DNA from: an uncultured Clostridia bacterium
Lineage (GTDB): Bacteria; Bacillota; Clostridia; TANB77; CAG-508
Direction: 5' to 3'
Assembly: GCA_944387495.1 (NCBI GenBank)
Contig: CALXFD010000009.1
Location: forward strand, 1 to 55,488
Length of the DNA: 55,488 nucleotides
Positions 16,831 to 25,640 of the stretch are shown in pieces. Positions within the stretch are counted from its first letter, which is position 1, and each line of letters opens with the position of its first letter. A program made the translations under genes and the position numbers. The notes beneath the pieces were generated by a model, which worked only from the letters and a program-made list of their open reading frames with translations, had not been told where the DNA came from and did not search any database.

Positions 16831-16840
16831 TGACTGGTCA
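16831..16840. promoter_or_regulatory. Possible fatty-acid operon operator
   Basis: TGACTGGTCA is a small interrupted palindrome inside TTAGTATGACTGGTCAAG, about 105 bases upstream of fabH. It resembles the size and placement of FapR/FabT-type sites, but no regulator gene is nearby and the match is weak. Confidence 0.25.
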
Positions 16841-16988
16841 AGTTTTATTTTTTTCTATTATTTAACTTTGCTATTTTTAGCAATAATGCAACATAACATG
16901 ATTTGCAAAGAAAAATGACATAAAATGTCAATGTTTTTTTAATAAAATTTATGTAATAATATTTTTAATTAAATATTAAGGTGATTTT

Positions 16989-17195
16989 ATGATTAAAGAA
17001 AAAAGAATGGCAAAAAATTATACTCAAGAGAAGATGTCAGAAATACTTGGTATAAGTCTTAGGCAATATGTACGTATTGACAATGAAGAAGCTTTGCCCA
17101 GAAGGGATGTTTTGAAAAATTTAATTATAGAATTAGAATTAAATGATTCGGAAATTGGAGAATATATAAGAATGATGGCAAATAAGACTGCTTAA
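16989..17195 (+). CDS. Small XRE-family HTH DNA-binding protein
   Basis: A 68-residue protein that is essentially one Cro/C1-type helix-turn-helix domain: YTQEKMSEILGISLRQYVRIDN is the HTH core (about 11-32), followed by a short helical tail. AAGGTGA lies before the ATG. It is the only plus-strand gene for many kilobases, placed divergently from fabH and convergently with the spoIIIA operon. It might autoregulate or act on the fab genes, but nothing in the sequence proves the target. Its last 22 coding bases form the left arm of the terminator hairpin. Confidence 0.8.
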   Translation: MIKEKRMAKNYTQEKMSEILGISLRQYVRIDNEEALPRRDVLKNLIIELELNDSEIGEYIRMMANKTA

Positions 17196-17217
17196 TCTTA
17201 TTTGCCGTCATTCTTAT
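17166..17217. terminator. Convergent terminator overlapping the HTH gene 3' end
   Basis: A 22-bp inverted repeat with one mismatch (17166-17187 and 17196-17217). The left arm is coding sequence of the HTH gene and the stop codon lies in the loop. It serves both the plus-strand HTH gene and the minus-strand spoIIIAH, whose stop is at 17229. Confidence 0.75.
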
Positions 17218-17228
17218 GTATTCTGCTA

Positions 17229-17894
17229 TTATTTTTTTACTGAGATATGTATATTTTCAATTTTTGCATTTAATTCTCTTGAAATAATATTTTGAATTTG
17301 AGCAACTTGTTCTTGTTTTAATTCTTCACTTGCTCCTATTATAACACTTACACTTTCTCCATTTACAAAAACTATATTATTGGAAAATCCTTTTGTGCTT
17401 ATTAAATTTTCGCAAACCATTATACTATTTTTTGTATCATTAATCTTTTTTATTTCTTCTGTTGCACTTTGTTTTTGTGTTTCTAATGAGTTATCACTAT
17501 TTAATACATTTTCATAACTTTCTAACATTTGTGAATACATTGTATCTCTTTCTAATTTTGATTTTGTAAAATAATCTCCTCCTACATTACTTGATGTTTC
17601 TACATCTTGTACAGTATTTGTTTTAGTAGTTTCATTTGTACTTACTACATTATCTTTTGTTTCATTTTCTACAATGTTTTCTTCTGAACTTTCATTTGTT
17701 ACAACATCATTACTGCTTACTAATTCCGCATCGCCTATATCTGCAACTTGCATATCATCATTTGCTTCCATTTGCATACTTGTTTCTACTGATTGTTCAT
17801 GAGTTTTAGTAGTAAAGTTTAAATATCCTGCAAATACCAGCATTAATGCAATTACATAAATAACTATTTGATTTTTCTTTAATATTTTTTTCAT
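17229..17894 (-). CDS. spoIIIAH: Stage III sporulation protein AH
   Basis: The mother-cell half of the SpoIIIAH-SpoIIQ channel joining mother cell and forespore during engulfment. It has 221 residues: an N-terminal membrane helix (about 8-27), a long Asn/Glu/Thr-rich linker (30-105), then the YscJ/FliF-like ring domain (about 110-221) with the segment MVCENLISTKGFSNNIVFV. The linker is rich in acidic residues. Last gene of the spoIIIA operon. Confidence 0.92.
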   Translation of the reverse strand: MKKILKKNQIVIYVIALMLVFAGYLNFTTKTHEQSVETSMQMEANDDMQVADIGDAELVSSNDVVTNESSEENIVENETKDNVVSTNETTKTNTVQDVETSSNVGGDYFTKSKLERDTMYSQMLESYENVLNSDNSLETQKQSATEEIKKINDTKNSIMVCENLISTKGFSNNIVFVNGESVSVIIGASEELKQEQVAQIQNIISRELNAKIENIHISVKK

Positions 17895-17921
17895 TTTTAA
17901 ATTCCTCCTATATAAATAATT

Positions 17922-18545
17922 TTAATTCATTTCAAATACTTGTATTTTGTGTGTTGCAAGTCCTGTTGCTGCTTCTACTGCTTGAATTATTTTTGTTTTT
18001 ACATCTACATTTTCTGCCCCTTTTGCAGTTATAATTGCTCCTTCTATTTTTGGTTCTATTATTTTCTTTGTGATTGGTGTTTTTTCTCCATCTTCTTCTT
18101 TATATATTATTTCTTTTTGAGTATCTTGTTCTTGTATTTTTCTTGTACCTCCTGATGTATCAGTTTCTTCTGTATTACTAGTTTTTGCATTTTCATTATA
18201 CATTGGTATTACTTCACTTGATTCAGAATAGTTTATAAAAACATTTACTTCTCCAACTCCTTGTATTTTAGAAAGTATTTCTTCAAGTTCAGTTTCTAAT
18301 TCTCCTTTTGCTTGGCTTGAAGTTTCTACTGTTTCATTCCCAGTACTTTTTGCTAATTGTTTTGAACTTGTATTTTCTTGTTTTACATCTTTACTTTTAT
18401 CTCCATTCCATATTATATTTATTACTATTATTGTTATTATTAATATGACTATAAAAAACACTAAATTTTCAATTTTCTTTTTGTTATTTCCTTGTTCATT
18501 ACTATCTTTTTGATTTAAGAATTTATTTAATTTATCTCTAAACAT
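17922..18545 (-). CDS. spoIIIAG: Stage III sporulation protein AG
   Basis: A 207-residue ring-forming component of the SpoIIIA complex. One membrane helix at about 26-46, a polar linker, then a ring-building motif region (about 85-205) with LSKIQGVGEVNVFINYSE and the C-terminal AATGLATHKIQVFEM typical of SpoIIIAG. The ORF starts inside the end of spoIIIAF, overlapping by 19 bases, which indicates translational coupling. Confidence 0.93.
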   Translation of the reverse strand: MFRDKLNKFLNQKDSNEQGNNKKKIENLVFFIVILIITIIVINIIWNGDKSKDVKQENTSSKQLAKSTGNETVETSSQAKGELETELEEILSKIQGVGEVNVFINYSESSEVIPMYNENAKTSNTEETDTSGGTRKIQEQDTQKEIIYKEEDGEKTPITKKIIEPKIEGAIITAKGAENVDVKTKIIQAVEAATGLATHKIQVFEMN

Positions 18546-19141
18546 TTTTCTTCCACCTCATATTCTTCCATCAAGAATTTTTTTATATTTTGAATATCAT
18601 TTCTAGTAATTTTTTCTTCTTTTTTCTCTTTATTATTGTTTTGTATTTGTGTATTTACTGGTTTTATTTTTTGTATTTCATTTACCATTTTATTTTCTAT
18701 TGTTTCATTTTCTTCTTTTTTATTTTCTTCATTTTTTTCTATTTTTAATTTTATTTTAGAAATAGTATTATTTTCATCCTGAATATTTGCTTTAACTTTA
18801 CATTCAGTAACTTCATAGCCTTTTTCTTCTATTTTTTTTGTTATATCTTTTTCTAGTTCTTCTACATATAAAACTTGTATTCTTTCATCCATTGATGTTT
18901 GGTCTACTGATGTTTCTACTGAACTATAATTATTTAGCTCTTTACTCAAATCTATATTTTCTACATTAAACAGAGTTCTATTTTTTATAAATGGTGAAAT
19001 TATAGTAAATAAAATATATAATCCCATAACCATTCTTATGTATTTTTTAGTTTTGTTATTAGGTAACAACATTTCTAATATTGAAACAATTACAATGGCA
19101 AGTCCAAGTCCCTTTGCCCAACTGCTCAAAAATTCAATCAT
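18527..19141 (-). CDS. spoIIIAF: Stage III sporulation protein AF
   Basis: A 204-residue membrane protein of the SpoIIIA complex. Two N-terminal membrane helices (about 10-26 and 36-52) with LEMLLPNNKTKKYIRMVMGLYIL are diagnostic. A soluble domain follows with an unusually Glu/Lys/Asn-rich middle (about 125-175). It follows spoIIIAE by 16 bases. Confidence 0.92.
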   Translation of the reverse strand: MIEFLSSWAKGLGLAIVIVSILEMLLPNNKTKKYIRMVMGLYILFTIISPFIKNRTLFNVENIDLSKELNNYSSVETSVDQTSMDERIQVLYVEELEKDITKKIEEKGYEVTECKVKANIQDENNTISKIKLKIEKNEENKKEENETIENKMVNEIQKIKPVNTQIQNNNKEKKEEKITRNDIQNIKKFLMEEYEVEEKCLEIN

Positions 19142-19157
19142 AAAACCACCCTTTTTA

Positions 19158-20351
19158 TTATCTATACATCATTCCTGTATTAGAAATTTTTAAAACCAAT
19201 GCTGTACCTATAATTAGCATTACTGAAATTGCACATAATACTGCTAAAAATATTTTAAATATATCTGCCATTTGGTCTATTAGACCTACTATTTTTTTAT
19301 CTGCTATTGGTTCTGTTATTGCAGACAGCAATTTATATGCTATTGTCAATATTGCTAATTTTATTATTGGCATTATACATATTCCTATTATAATAATTAC
19401 TCCAACTAGTCCAACAGCATTTTTTAAAATTATCCCACTACCTAATACAGTATCTACTGCATCTCCTAGAATCTTTCCTACAACAGGAACTGCTGAACTT
19501 ACAACTGCTTTGGCTGTTTTTGCTGTTATTCCATCTACACTACTAGATAAAGTTCCTTCTAGTGAGACTACTCCTACAAATATTGTTAATATAATTCCTA
19601 AAAACCATACAACTCCTGATTTTATAAATCCTGATATTTTTTGAATTTGAAAATTATCTGATATTTTTGATATTACTACTAAACTTGTAAAGACTAAAAC
19701 TATTGGTATTATTATTGTTTGTATTACATTTCCTATAAAATTTATCATAAATAATATTATTGGTTCTAATATACTACTTGTCGCTATGTTTCCTGTATAT
19801 AACATTAATGATATTAATAATGGAACAAGTAAATTCATAAATCCTACTAGATTACTTGTTGTATCTTGTACTAATTTAACTATATCTGATATATTTGTCA
19901 TTATTATTGTTACAATTAATATATATTGAACATAATAAATTAATTTTGATATTCCGTCATTTTCTAAACTTTCACTAATTGATTTTAAAATACTATGTAT
20001 TACTATTATTACCAATATACTTCCTAATGCTTTTAATCCTGTAATAACTTCTTTTCCTAAAACAGAAAAGAACTTTTGGAATATTGTTTGATTATCCACT
20101 TCTCCTTTTATTGCACTATTTAAGATTTCTCCAATATCTATTCCTTGAAAAAATTCTCCTCCATAGTTTTGAGCCTCTTCTATAAAGTCATTTATTCCGA
20201 ATTCATTTTGTTGTTCTTCTATTGTTTCATTAATACCTTGTCCTTCTGTACTTTCTTCATTTTGGCTTACAGATTTTGATATTGGCATAAAAATTATTTG
20301 CAATATTGTTATTATATATATAATTGTAAAAACTTTTTTTAATTTTTTCAT
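19158..20351 (-). CDS. spoIIIAE: Stage III sporulation protein AE
   Basis: A polytopic membrane protein of the SpoIIIA feeding-tube/secretion complex. It has 397 residues with an N-terminal signal-like helix, an acidic Gln/Glu linker (28-60) and about seven to eight hydrophobic helices from residue 95 on. The conserved block VSLEGTLSSSVDGITAKTAKAVVSSAVPVVGKILGD (split here as VSLEGTLSSSVDG and AKAVVSSAVPVVGK) is family-specific. It lies 22 bases after spoIIIAD. Confidence 0.93.
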   Translation of the reverse strand: MKKLKKVFTIIYIITILQIIFMPISKSVSQNEESTEGQGINETIEEQQNEFGINDFIEEAQNYGGEFFQGIDIGEILNSAIKGEVDNQTIFQKFFSVLGKEVITGLKALGSILVIIVIHSILKSISESLENDGISKLIYYVQYILIVTIIMTNISDIVKLVQDTTSNLVGFMNLLVPLLISLMLYTGNIATSSILEPIILFMINFIGNVIQTIIIPIVLVFTSLVVISKISDNFQIQKISGFIKSGVVWFLGIILTIFVGVVSLEGTLSSSVDGITAKTAKAVVSSAVPVVGKILGDAVDTVLGSGIILKNAVGLVGVIIIIGICIMPIIKLAILTIAYKLLSAITEPIADKKIVGLIDQMADIFKIFLAVLCAISVMLIIGTALVLKISNTGMMYR

Positions 20352-20373
20352 TTAGCTTTTGTTTTTACTCCTT

Positions 20374-20760
20374 TTATGGCAATATTTTTAAAATTAATTC
20401 TAATAAGCTAGATATTATTGGAATTGACATTGATATTATTATTATTTTACTGCCTAACTCTATTTTGCTTGCTATTGCTCCTTCTTCTGAATCTTTACAT
20501 ATACTTACTGCAAATTCTGATAAAAATGCTATACCTGTTATTTTTATTAATAATGTTATAAATGTGCTATTTATTGATGCCTTATTTGCTATATTTTGTA
20601 TTAAATTTATTATTCCTGTTAATTGAGCCAATACTAAACCTAAAATTAATACTCCTGTTAATAATCCAACGTAAATTGCAAATTCTGGTTTATATTGTTT
20701 TAATAAAATTATTATTATTAAAGCAATTAATGCAATTCCTACAATCTTTATAATTTCCAT
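20374..20760 (-). CDS. spoIIIAD: Stage III sporulation protein AD
   Basis: A 128-residue membrane protein with four hydrophobic helices, matching the SpoIIIAD/AC family (KQYKPEFAIYVGL near residue 22, CKDSEEGAIASKIELGSKIIIISMSIPI near the end, given here as its two halves CKDSEEGAIASK and ELGSKIIIISMSIPI). Part of the spoIIIA operon between AC and AE. Confidence 0.93.
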   Translation of the reverse strand: MEIIKIVGIALIALIIIILLKQYKPEFAIYVGLLTGVLILGLVLAQLTGIINLIQNIANKASINSTFITLLIKITGIAFLSEFAVSICKDSEEGAIASKIELGSKIIIISMSIPIISSLLELILKILP

Positions 20761-20791
20761 AATAATCTTTCCTTTTATTTAGGGTTTGTAA

Positions 20792-20998
20792 TTATAAATT
20801 AAAGATTGTTCTTACTGTATCAAACAATCCACTAATTTCTTTTATTACCATTGTAAGTACTATTACCAATCCAGCAAGTGTAGTCATCATAGCTTGGTCT
20901 TCTCTTCCTGCTCTTACTAATACTTGATGTAATACTGCAACTAATATACCTATTGCTGCAATTTTAAATAATAAATTTATATCCATATGTATTAACAT
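20792..20998 (-). CDS. spoIIIAC: Stage III sporulation protein AC
   Basis: A 68-residue two-helix membrane protein, the usual SpoIIIAC length. Diagnostic residues are LLFKIAAIGILVAVLHQVL followed by GREDQAMMTTLAGLVIVL. AAGGA lies before the start. Small, ordinary member of the operon, about 80 bases after spoIIIAB. Confidence 0.93.
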   Translation of the reverse strand: MLIHMDINLLFKIAAIGILVAVLHQVLVRAGREDQAMMTTLAGLVIVLTMVIKEISGLFDTVRTIFNL

Positions 20999-21079
20999 CC
21001 TTCCTTTAATCTTTTATATTTTTCTTATTTTATATAAATTTAGCTTAATATGTCTTTTATACTTAGATTTTCTAAGTTT

Positions 21080-21590
21080 TTAAATTAATATAATTACAAT
21101 TACTAAACCTATTGTTGTTCCAAGTCTACTATATAATTTTTCATTTTTGTTTTTTTCTTCTTGTGCCTGTTCTATCTGATTTTCTAAAAATTCTTGTGTT
21201 ACTTCTATTTGGCTCACTTGTCCTTCTATGTCTGTTTGTCCAAGCATTTTAGATAACATTAATAATACATGTATATCTTCTTTTGTTAGGTTTGTCTGCA
21301 CATCAAGCAAAGTTTTTTCCCAAGCTTCTCCGTGCAGTTGTATTTTCCATTTTTTCAACTGTTTTTGTAAATATATTACTTATATTTGGAATTGTTGTTT
21401 TGGCTATTTCTTGAAATATTTCAGATATTGGTTCATATGTAAATTTTATTTTTGATTTAAAAATATTTAGAGCATTTTTCATTTCTTCTAATTCTGCTAA
21501 TCTATCTGTATATTTTTTTGATAAAAATTTTCCTATTATTGTAGATGATATAAAAATTAAAACTAGCATTATATATTTTACTGTTTGCAT
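21080..21590 (-). CDS. spoIIIAB: Stage III sporulation protein AB, interrupted by a +1 frameshift
   Basis: A membrane component of the SpoIIIA complex. Read as one gene from the ATG at 21590 (AAAGGA upstream), the span is 511 bases: 169 codons, a stop codon and one extra base, matching the 171 residues of B. subtilis SpoIIIAB. The first frame covers the N-terminal helix to ENTTAR and stops at 21303. The second frame resumes in EAWEKTLLDVQ and runs to the C-terminal helix GTTIGLVIVIILI. The switch is at CGG (codon 87, 21332-21330) within CACGGAGAA. Removing one G gives TTAREAWEKTL, which aligns well with the B. subtilis segment SAKTAWEQSL. As written the gene cannot make full-length protein without recoding. 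The identical site breaks the gene at 22714-24661. Confidence 0.88.
21326..21334 (-). other. Frameshift site CACGGAGAA in spoIIIAB
   Basis: The nonamer at which reading must move +1 to restore SpoIIIAB. CGG is in frame as codon 87. It is the same nonamer as at 23299-23307 and 22592-22600. Confidence 0.85.
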
Positions 21591-21701
21591 ATAATCTTGT
21601 CCTTTCTTTTTGTATATTATATTCACTATATATTTAATTTAGAACTAATTTAATATTAATTTTATATCATAAAGTACAAGGTGCTAGAAATTTCTTATTC
21701 T

Positions 21702-22562
21702 CTATATAAAAATTATTTTTTCAATTTTCTTTTCTTCTATTAATTTATTAATTTGTGGATTACTTTTTATATCTTCTAAGTTTGAACCATGCATAGTAAA
21801 AATTCCTTTTACTCCTGATATTAAAGCTTCGCTTATTGCTTCTGCATCTTCTTTTGTTCCTATTTCATCACATGCTATCACTTCTGGCGACATTGTTCTT
21901 ATTAAAATTTTCATTCCTTTTGATTTTGTTATATTTTCTATTACATCTGTTCTAATTCCTACATCATTTTGCGGTATTCCCCTATACATTGCTGCTATTT
22001 CTCCTCTTTCATCTACTACACCACATGTTTTACCTTTAAAATTTAGTTCTTCTATTCCATTACTTATTCTTCTTATAGCATCTCTTAAAATTGTTGTTTT
22101 TCCCTTCCCTGGTGGTGATACTATTAATGTATTGAAAATTGTTTGCTCTTTTAGGTTTAAAACTTGTCCTAAAATTTTATTTGAACAATTTAAAACTTGT
22201 CTTGCTATTCTAAAATTTAGACTTGTTACATATTTTATATTAATAATTTCTCCATTTTCAATTACTGCACTTCCCGTTAATCCTATTCTATGTCCTCCTT
22301 TTATTGTAATATATCCTTCACATATTTGTCTTTTATATGCATAAATTGAATTTTCACATATCCTTTCTAGTATTTGTAATATTTCTGATTGATTAATTTT
22401 ATATTCAATCATTACATCTAAATTTCTTAATTTTATTATTATTGGTCTTTCTACTCTTATTCTTATTTCTTGTGCTTCTTCTTTTATTTGTGTATTTTTC
22501 ATTATTGCATTATTTAAGATTTGTGCAATATTTGGTGGAAAATATTTTATTATTTCTTCCAA
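21702..22562 (-). CDS. spoIIIAA: Stage III sporulation protein AA (ATPase)
   Basis: The AAA-type, secretion-ATPase-like motor of the SpoIIIA complex. It has 286 residues. Walker A is SPPGKGKTT (149-157) and the Walker B-like segment is VIACDEIG (about 226-233); GVVDERGEIAAMYRG is family-typical. The start is TTG at 22562, preceded by AGGAGATG eight bases upstream. The C-terminus stops at KIIFI, roughly 20 residues short of B. subtilis SpoIIIAA, just where other members carry a short extra strand. It is first gene of the operon, and its leader contains the third CACGGAGAA copy. Confidence 0.92.
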   Translation of the reverse strand: MEEIIKYFPPNIAQILNNAIMKNTQIKEEAQEIRIRVERPIIIKLRNLDVMIEYKINQSEILQILERICENSIYAYKRQICEGYITIKGGHRIGLTGSAVIENGEIINIKYVTSLNFRIARQVLNCSNKILGQVLNLKEQTIFNTLIVSPPGKGKTTILRDAIRRISNGIEELNFKGKTCGVVDERGEIAAMYRGIPQNDVGIRTDVIENITKSKGMKILIRTMSPEVIACDEIGTKEDAEAISEALISGVKGIFTMHGSNLEDIKSNPQINKLIEEKKIEKIIFI

Positions 22563-22591
22563 TTTACCATCTCCTGGAATTTTTTATGTTT

Positions 22592-22600
22592 TTCTCCGTG
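22592..22600 (-). other. Third copy of CACGGAGAA, in the spoIIIAA leader
   Basis: The same nonamer as the two frameshift sites, here non-coding, about 30 bases upstream of the spoIIIAA start and just after a small GTAGA/TCTAC hairpin. No further copies were found by eye in the window. Confidence 0.7.
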
Positions 22601-22648
22601 TAGAATAATCTCTACTTTTTGTTTTAGTAAATATATATTTTTTTAATC

Positions 22649-22693
22649 AAAAAAAGAACATATATACTTATTATATATATATGCTCTTTTTTT
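22649..22693 (-). terminator. Terminator of the large anchored protein gene
   Basis: AAAAAAAGAACATATATA pairs with TATATATGCTCTTTTTTT with a single G-T mismatch. It ends with a T-run on either strand and lies about 20 bases past the stop codon at 22714. Confidence 0.7.
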
Positions 22694-22713
22694 ATTTTTA
22701 GAACTTTTTATAA

Positions 22714-24661
22714 TTATTTTTTGTTTATTACTGCCCTATAAATTAATCCTGTATTTTCATCTCTTTCAAATTCTATTCTATAACCATCTTCAACATTTAT
22801 ACTACTTTTCATTAATGTTATGTTTTGTTCTGTGACTTCATATTCTTGCCCATCTAAATTTATTTCTTCTATTTTGTTATTTCCTTCTTGTTCATTATTA
22901 TTTTGAATTGTTGTTAGTAGTCCTTTTACTGTTGCTCCTTTTGAATTTGTGCTTTCATATAATTCAAACTTAGCATTAAAACTTTGAACTTCATTTTGGT
23001 TTACATTTGAAGCATCTCCGTTTGTTGATATAAAATATTTTGGCAATATATTTTCTAATGGGTCTTGTGCTTCTGTTATATTAAGTTCTTGTAAAAATGT
23101 TTCATTTACTTGAACTAATCTTTCATCTATTGCTGTTAATAAGTTTGTTACATATTCATCATCTTTTTCATTTAATATAACTGTATTTTCACTATTCAAA
23201 TCTTCTATTTGAACACTATCTGCAAATTTAATTGAATTATTTATTGTATATTGATATGTTGCATTAGATGTTGTTACAGTTTCTTCTGTATTTTCCTCTT
23301 CTCCGTGTTGGCTCTTCTATTATCTTTCCTGTGTTATCTATTATAAATTGATGATTTGTATTTATAAATGTTATACTAAATCTGTTTGCTTCTTCCATTT
23401 CTAATTGCATATTTGCATAATTTTCGTTTGTTCTTGCATTTAATCTATTTTCTATATCTGTATCTGTAATTGTATTTGCATCTTGTCCATTTAATAATCT
23501 TTCTGATTTTGCATCTGCAACAAGAGTTTCTACACATTCTCTTTCTTCATCAATTGATAATTTTTGAGTTTCATTTTCTTCTGCAACATATGGTGTTTCT
23601 AGTTTTATTTCATAAGTTTCATTTATATTTTGCATTGTATCTAACCCTGCAAATTTTACACTTATATTGATATTTTTTTCTTGCTCACCTTTTATTTGTC
23701 CAATCAAATTATATGTAACTTCTGAATTATTGTCTGTTTTTGATACAGTTATTGTACTTTCTCCTATTTTTATATTTATGTTTGTAAGTTGTCCTTTTGT
23801 TTCATATAATACAATTTCTGCTTCTTCATTTAAAGAATCAATATTATTTATTTGTTTTTCTATAATACTTTTACTTATTTTTGTTGTTCTACTATTTACC
23901 ATTGCTAAATAATTGTTAATTTTCTTGATTAATTCTTCATCTGTTTCTAATTTTTCTAATATTGTTTTAGATATATTTTTTACATCATCTGATGTTAATG
24001 ATAATTTATATCCAGTTGTACCATTTTCTTCTATTTTGCTAAATTTGTCATCTGATAATTGATTTTTTATTGGAGAGATATAATTATTATATAAATTTGT
24101 TAATTCTTCTCCTGTTATTTTTAAATTTTGGATATTATCATATTTTTGTTTTAGTTCACTTATATCTGCATTTTGGCTTATATTTTGTTCATTTATATTA
24201 ATACCTACATAATTTTTACCAATATATTTTGTTTGTATTGCAACCAAATCTCCAACTTTTCGATAGCTTAATGGAAATTGAACATCATCTGAATAATTTA
24301 GTGATATGTTGTTTTCTTCTTTATTACTTGGTTTGTCATATTTCCCTTCATACGAAATATTAAAATTGTTAGTTTGTTCAAGTTCTGTTTCTTTATTTGG
24401 TATAGAAATATTAAATTTTACACTACCACTATTTTCATATGCTGTTTCATTTTGTTTATTTAGATATTCTTGTAAACTATCACCTATAAATCCATTTTTC
24501 GTACTGACAATTTGTGAGGCATATTTAAAAAATCTTTCTTTATCATTTTTAAATATATCTGTAAAGAAATATAGATATGAAAATATCCCCATAAAAATAA
24601 GTATTAATAATAATATAATAACAATTACTATTTGCAATTTTTTACTTTTGTGTTGTTTCAT
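22714..24661 (-). CDS. Large N-terminally anchored protein, interrupted by a +1 frameshift
   Basis: Read as one gene, 648 residues. A basic N-terminus is followed by a membrane helix (about 9-31) and a long exported Asn/Glu/Lys-rich region with FFTDIFKNDKERFFKY near the start, resembling clostridial membrane-anchored families such as DUF6583 (tentative). The first frame ends at 23264 after a non-family tail (RRRGKYRRN...). The second frame is open from 23304 (EEENTEETVTTSNATYQY...) and contains the rest through 22714. The shift occurs at CGG (codon 453, 23305-23303) inside CACGGAGAA, exactly as in spoIIIAB. No ribosome binding site was seen for an independent downstream start; the first in-frame candidate is a TTG at 23199. 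Function unknown. It lies 14 bases downstream of yebC. Confidence 0.75.
23299..23307 (-). other. Frameshift site CACGGAGAA in the large anchored protein gene
   Basis: The nonamer where a +1 move joins ...EEPTR to EEENTEE. CGG is in frame as codon 453; the zero-frame stop comes 13 codons later. Confidence 0.85.
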
Positions 24662-24675
24662 AACAGACCTCCATA

Positions 24676-25401
24676 TTATTCTTCCCAGTTATGATAAACA
24701 TTTGAAACATCATCTAAATCATCTAATCTATCTAATAATCTTTGCATTTTTTCTACACCTTTTTCATCTAATGATACTGTTGTTGTTGGAACCATTTGAA
24801 CTGATGCTTCTAAAAATTCTAGACCTGCTTCTTCTAATTTTTCACGAACTCCTGAAAAATCTGCTGGTTCTGTTGTTATTTCATACACTTCATCTAGGCT
24901 TTGGAAATCTTCTGCACCTGCTTCTAATGCTAACATCATTAATTCATCTTCATCCATTTTGCAATTTTCTTTTTCTACTACTATTACACCTTTTTTATTA
25001 AACATATATGAAACGCAACCAGTTGTACCTAAATTTCCACCTGATTTATCAAATGCATGTCTTACATCTGCTGCTGTTCTATTTTTATTATCTGTTGATG
25101 CTTCAACTATTATTGCAACACCATTTGGTCCATATCCTTCATATACTATTTCTTCATAATTTTCATTATTTCCTGCACCAGCTGCTCTTTTTATTGCATT
25201 ATTTATTGTATCATTTGGCATATTTGCTGCTTTACATTTTGCTATTACATCTTTTAATTTTGAATTTCCTGCTGGGTCTGCTCCTCCTTGTTTTACAGCT
25301 ATTAATAACTCTCTACCTAATTTTGTAAAGATTTTTCCTCTTGCTGCATCTGCTTTTCCTTTTTTTGCTTGTATGTTATGCCATTTGCTATGTCCTGACA
25401 T
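24676..25401 (-). CDS. yebC: YebC/PmpR family protein
   Basis: A cytosolic translation/transcription-associated factor of the YebC/TACO1 family; recent work links the family to relief of ribosome stalling at difficult motifs. It has 241 residues with the diagnostic N-terminus [23 protein letters not shown] (given as [11 protein letters not shown] and [10 protein letters not shown]), [15 protein letters not shown] and [14 protein letters not shown]. The C-terminal domain ends [20 protein letters not shown] lies before the ATG. It is immediately upstream of the frameshifted anchored protein gene. Confidence 0.95.
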   Translation of the reverse strand: MSGHSKWHNIQAKKGKADAARGKIFTKLGRELLIAVKQGGADPAGNSKLKDVIAKCKAANMPNDTINNAIKRAAGAGNNENYEEIVYEGYGPNGVAIIVEASTDNKNRTAADVRHAFDKSGGNLGTTGCVSYMFNKKGVIVVEKENCKMDEDELMMLALEAGAEDFQSLDEVYEITTEPADFSGVREKLEEAGLEFLEASVQMVPTTTVSLDEKGVEKMQRLLDRLDDLDDVSNVYHNWEE

Positions 25402-25582
25402 TTTAATTCCTCCTTAATTTCTAAATTTTTAATATATTCATAATTTGTACTTGTTAATTCTAAAATATTTTATCATACTTTTTTTAGTTTGTGTAGTATT
25501 TTTTACAAATTGTAGGATAAATTCAAGTTTTTTCCTACATTTGGTTAATGTGTTCAGTATTATATTAGATGTTCAGTATTTT

Positions 25583-25617
25583 AAAAAGAAACCTAAATTT
25601 TTATTAGATTTCTTTTT
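25583..25617 (-). terminator. Hairpin after the 57-residue basic protein gene
   Basis: AAAAAGAAA (25583-25591) and TTTCTTTTT (25609-25617) flank an AT-rich loop, about 25 bases past the stop codon at 25641. Confidence 0.45.
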
Positions 25618-25640
25618 AATGTGTTCTTAATTGATAGCCA

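Noticed and set aside
16831..16840. A firm FapR site in front of fabH
   Set aside because: Only part of the sequence fits and there is no regulator nearby; kept as a low-confidence feature.
21330..23305. Reassignment of the CGG codon
   Set aside because: CGG is read plausibly as Arg in the 65-residue protein and the integrase remnant. Two sites are too few, and both are +1 shifts, not amino-acid substitutions.
23264..24661. Treating the first frame alone as a complete 465-residue protein
   Set aside because: Its last 13 residues are Arg-rich nonsense that ends abruptly, while the continuation lies in the next frame without a break.
24306..25001. A 231-codon plus-strand frame across yebC and the anchored protein gene
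   Set aside because: It lies antisense to two well-supported genes, is Leu/His-rich as expected of a reverse reading, and has no ribosome binding site.
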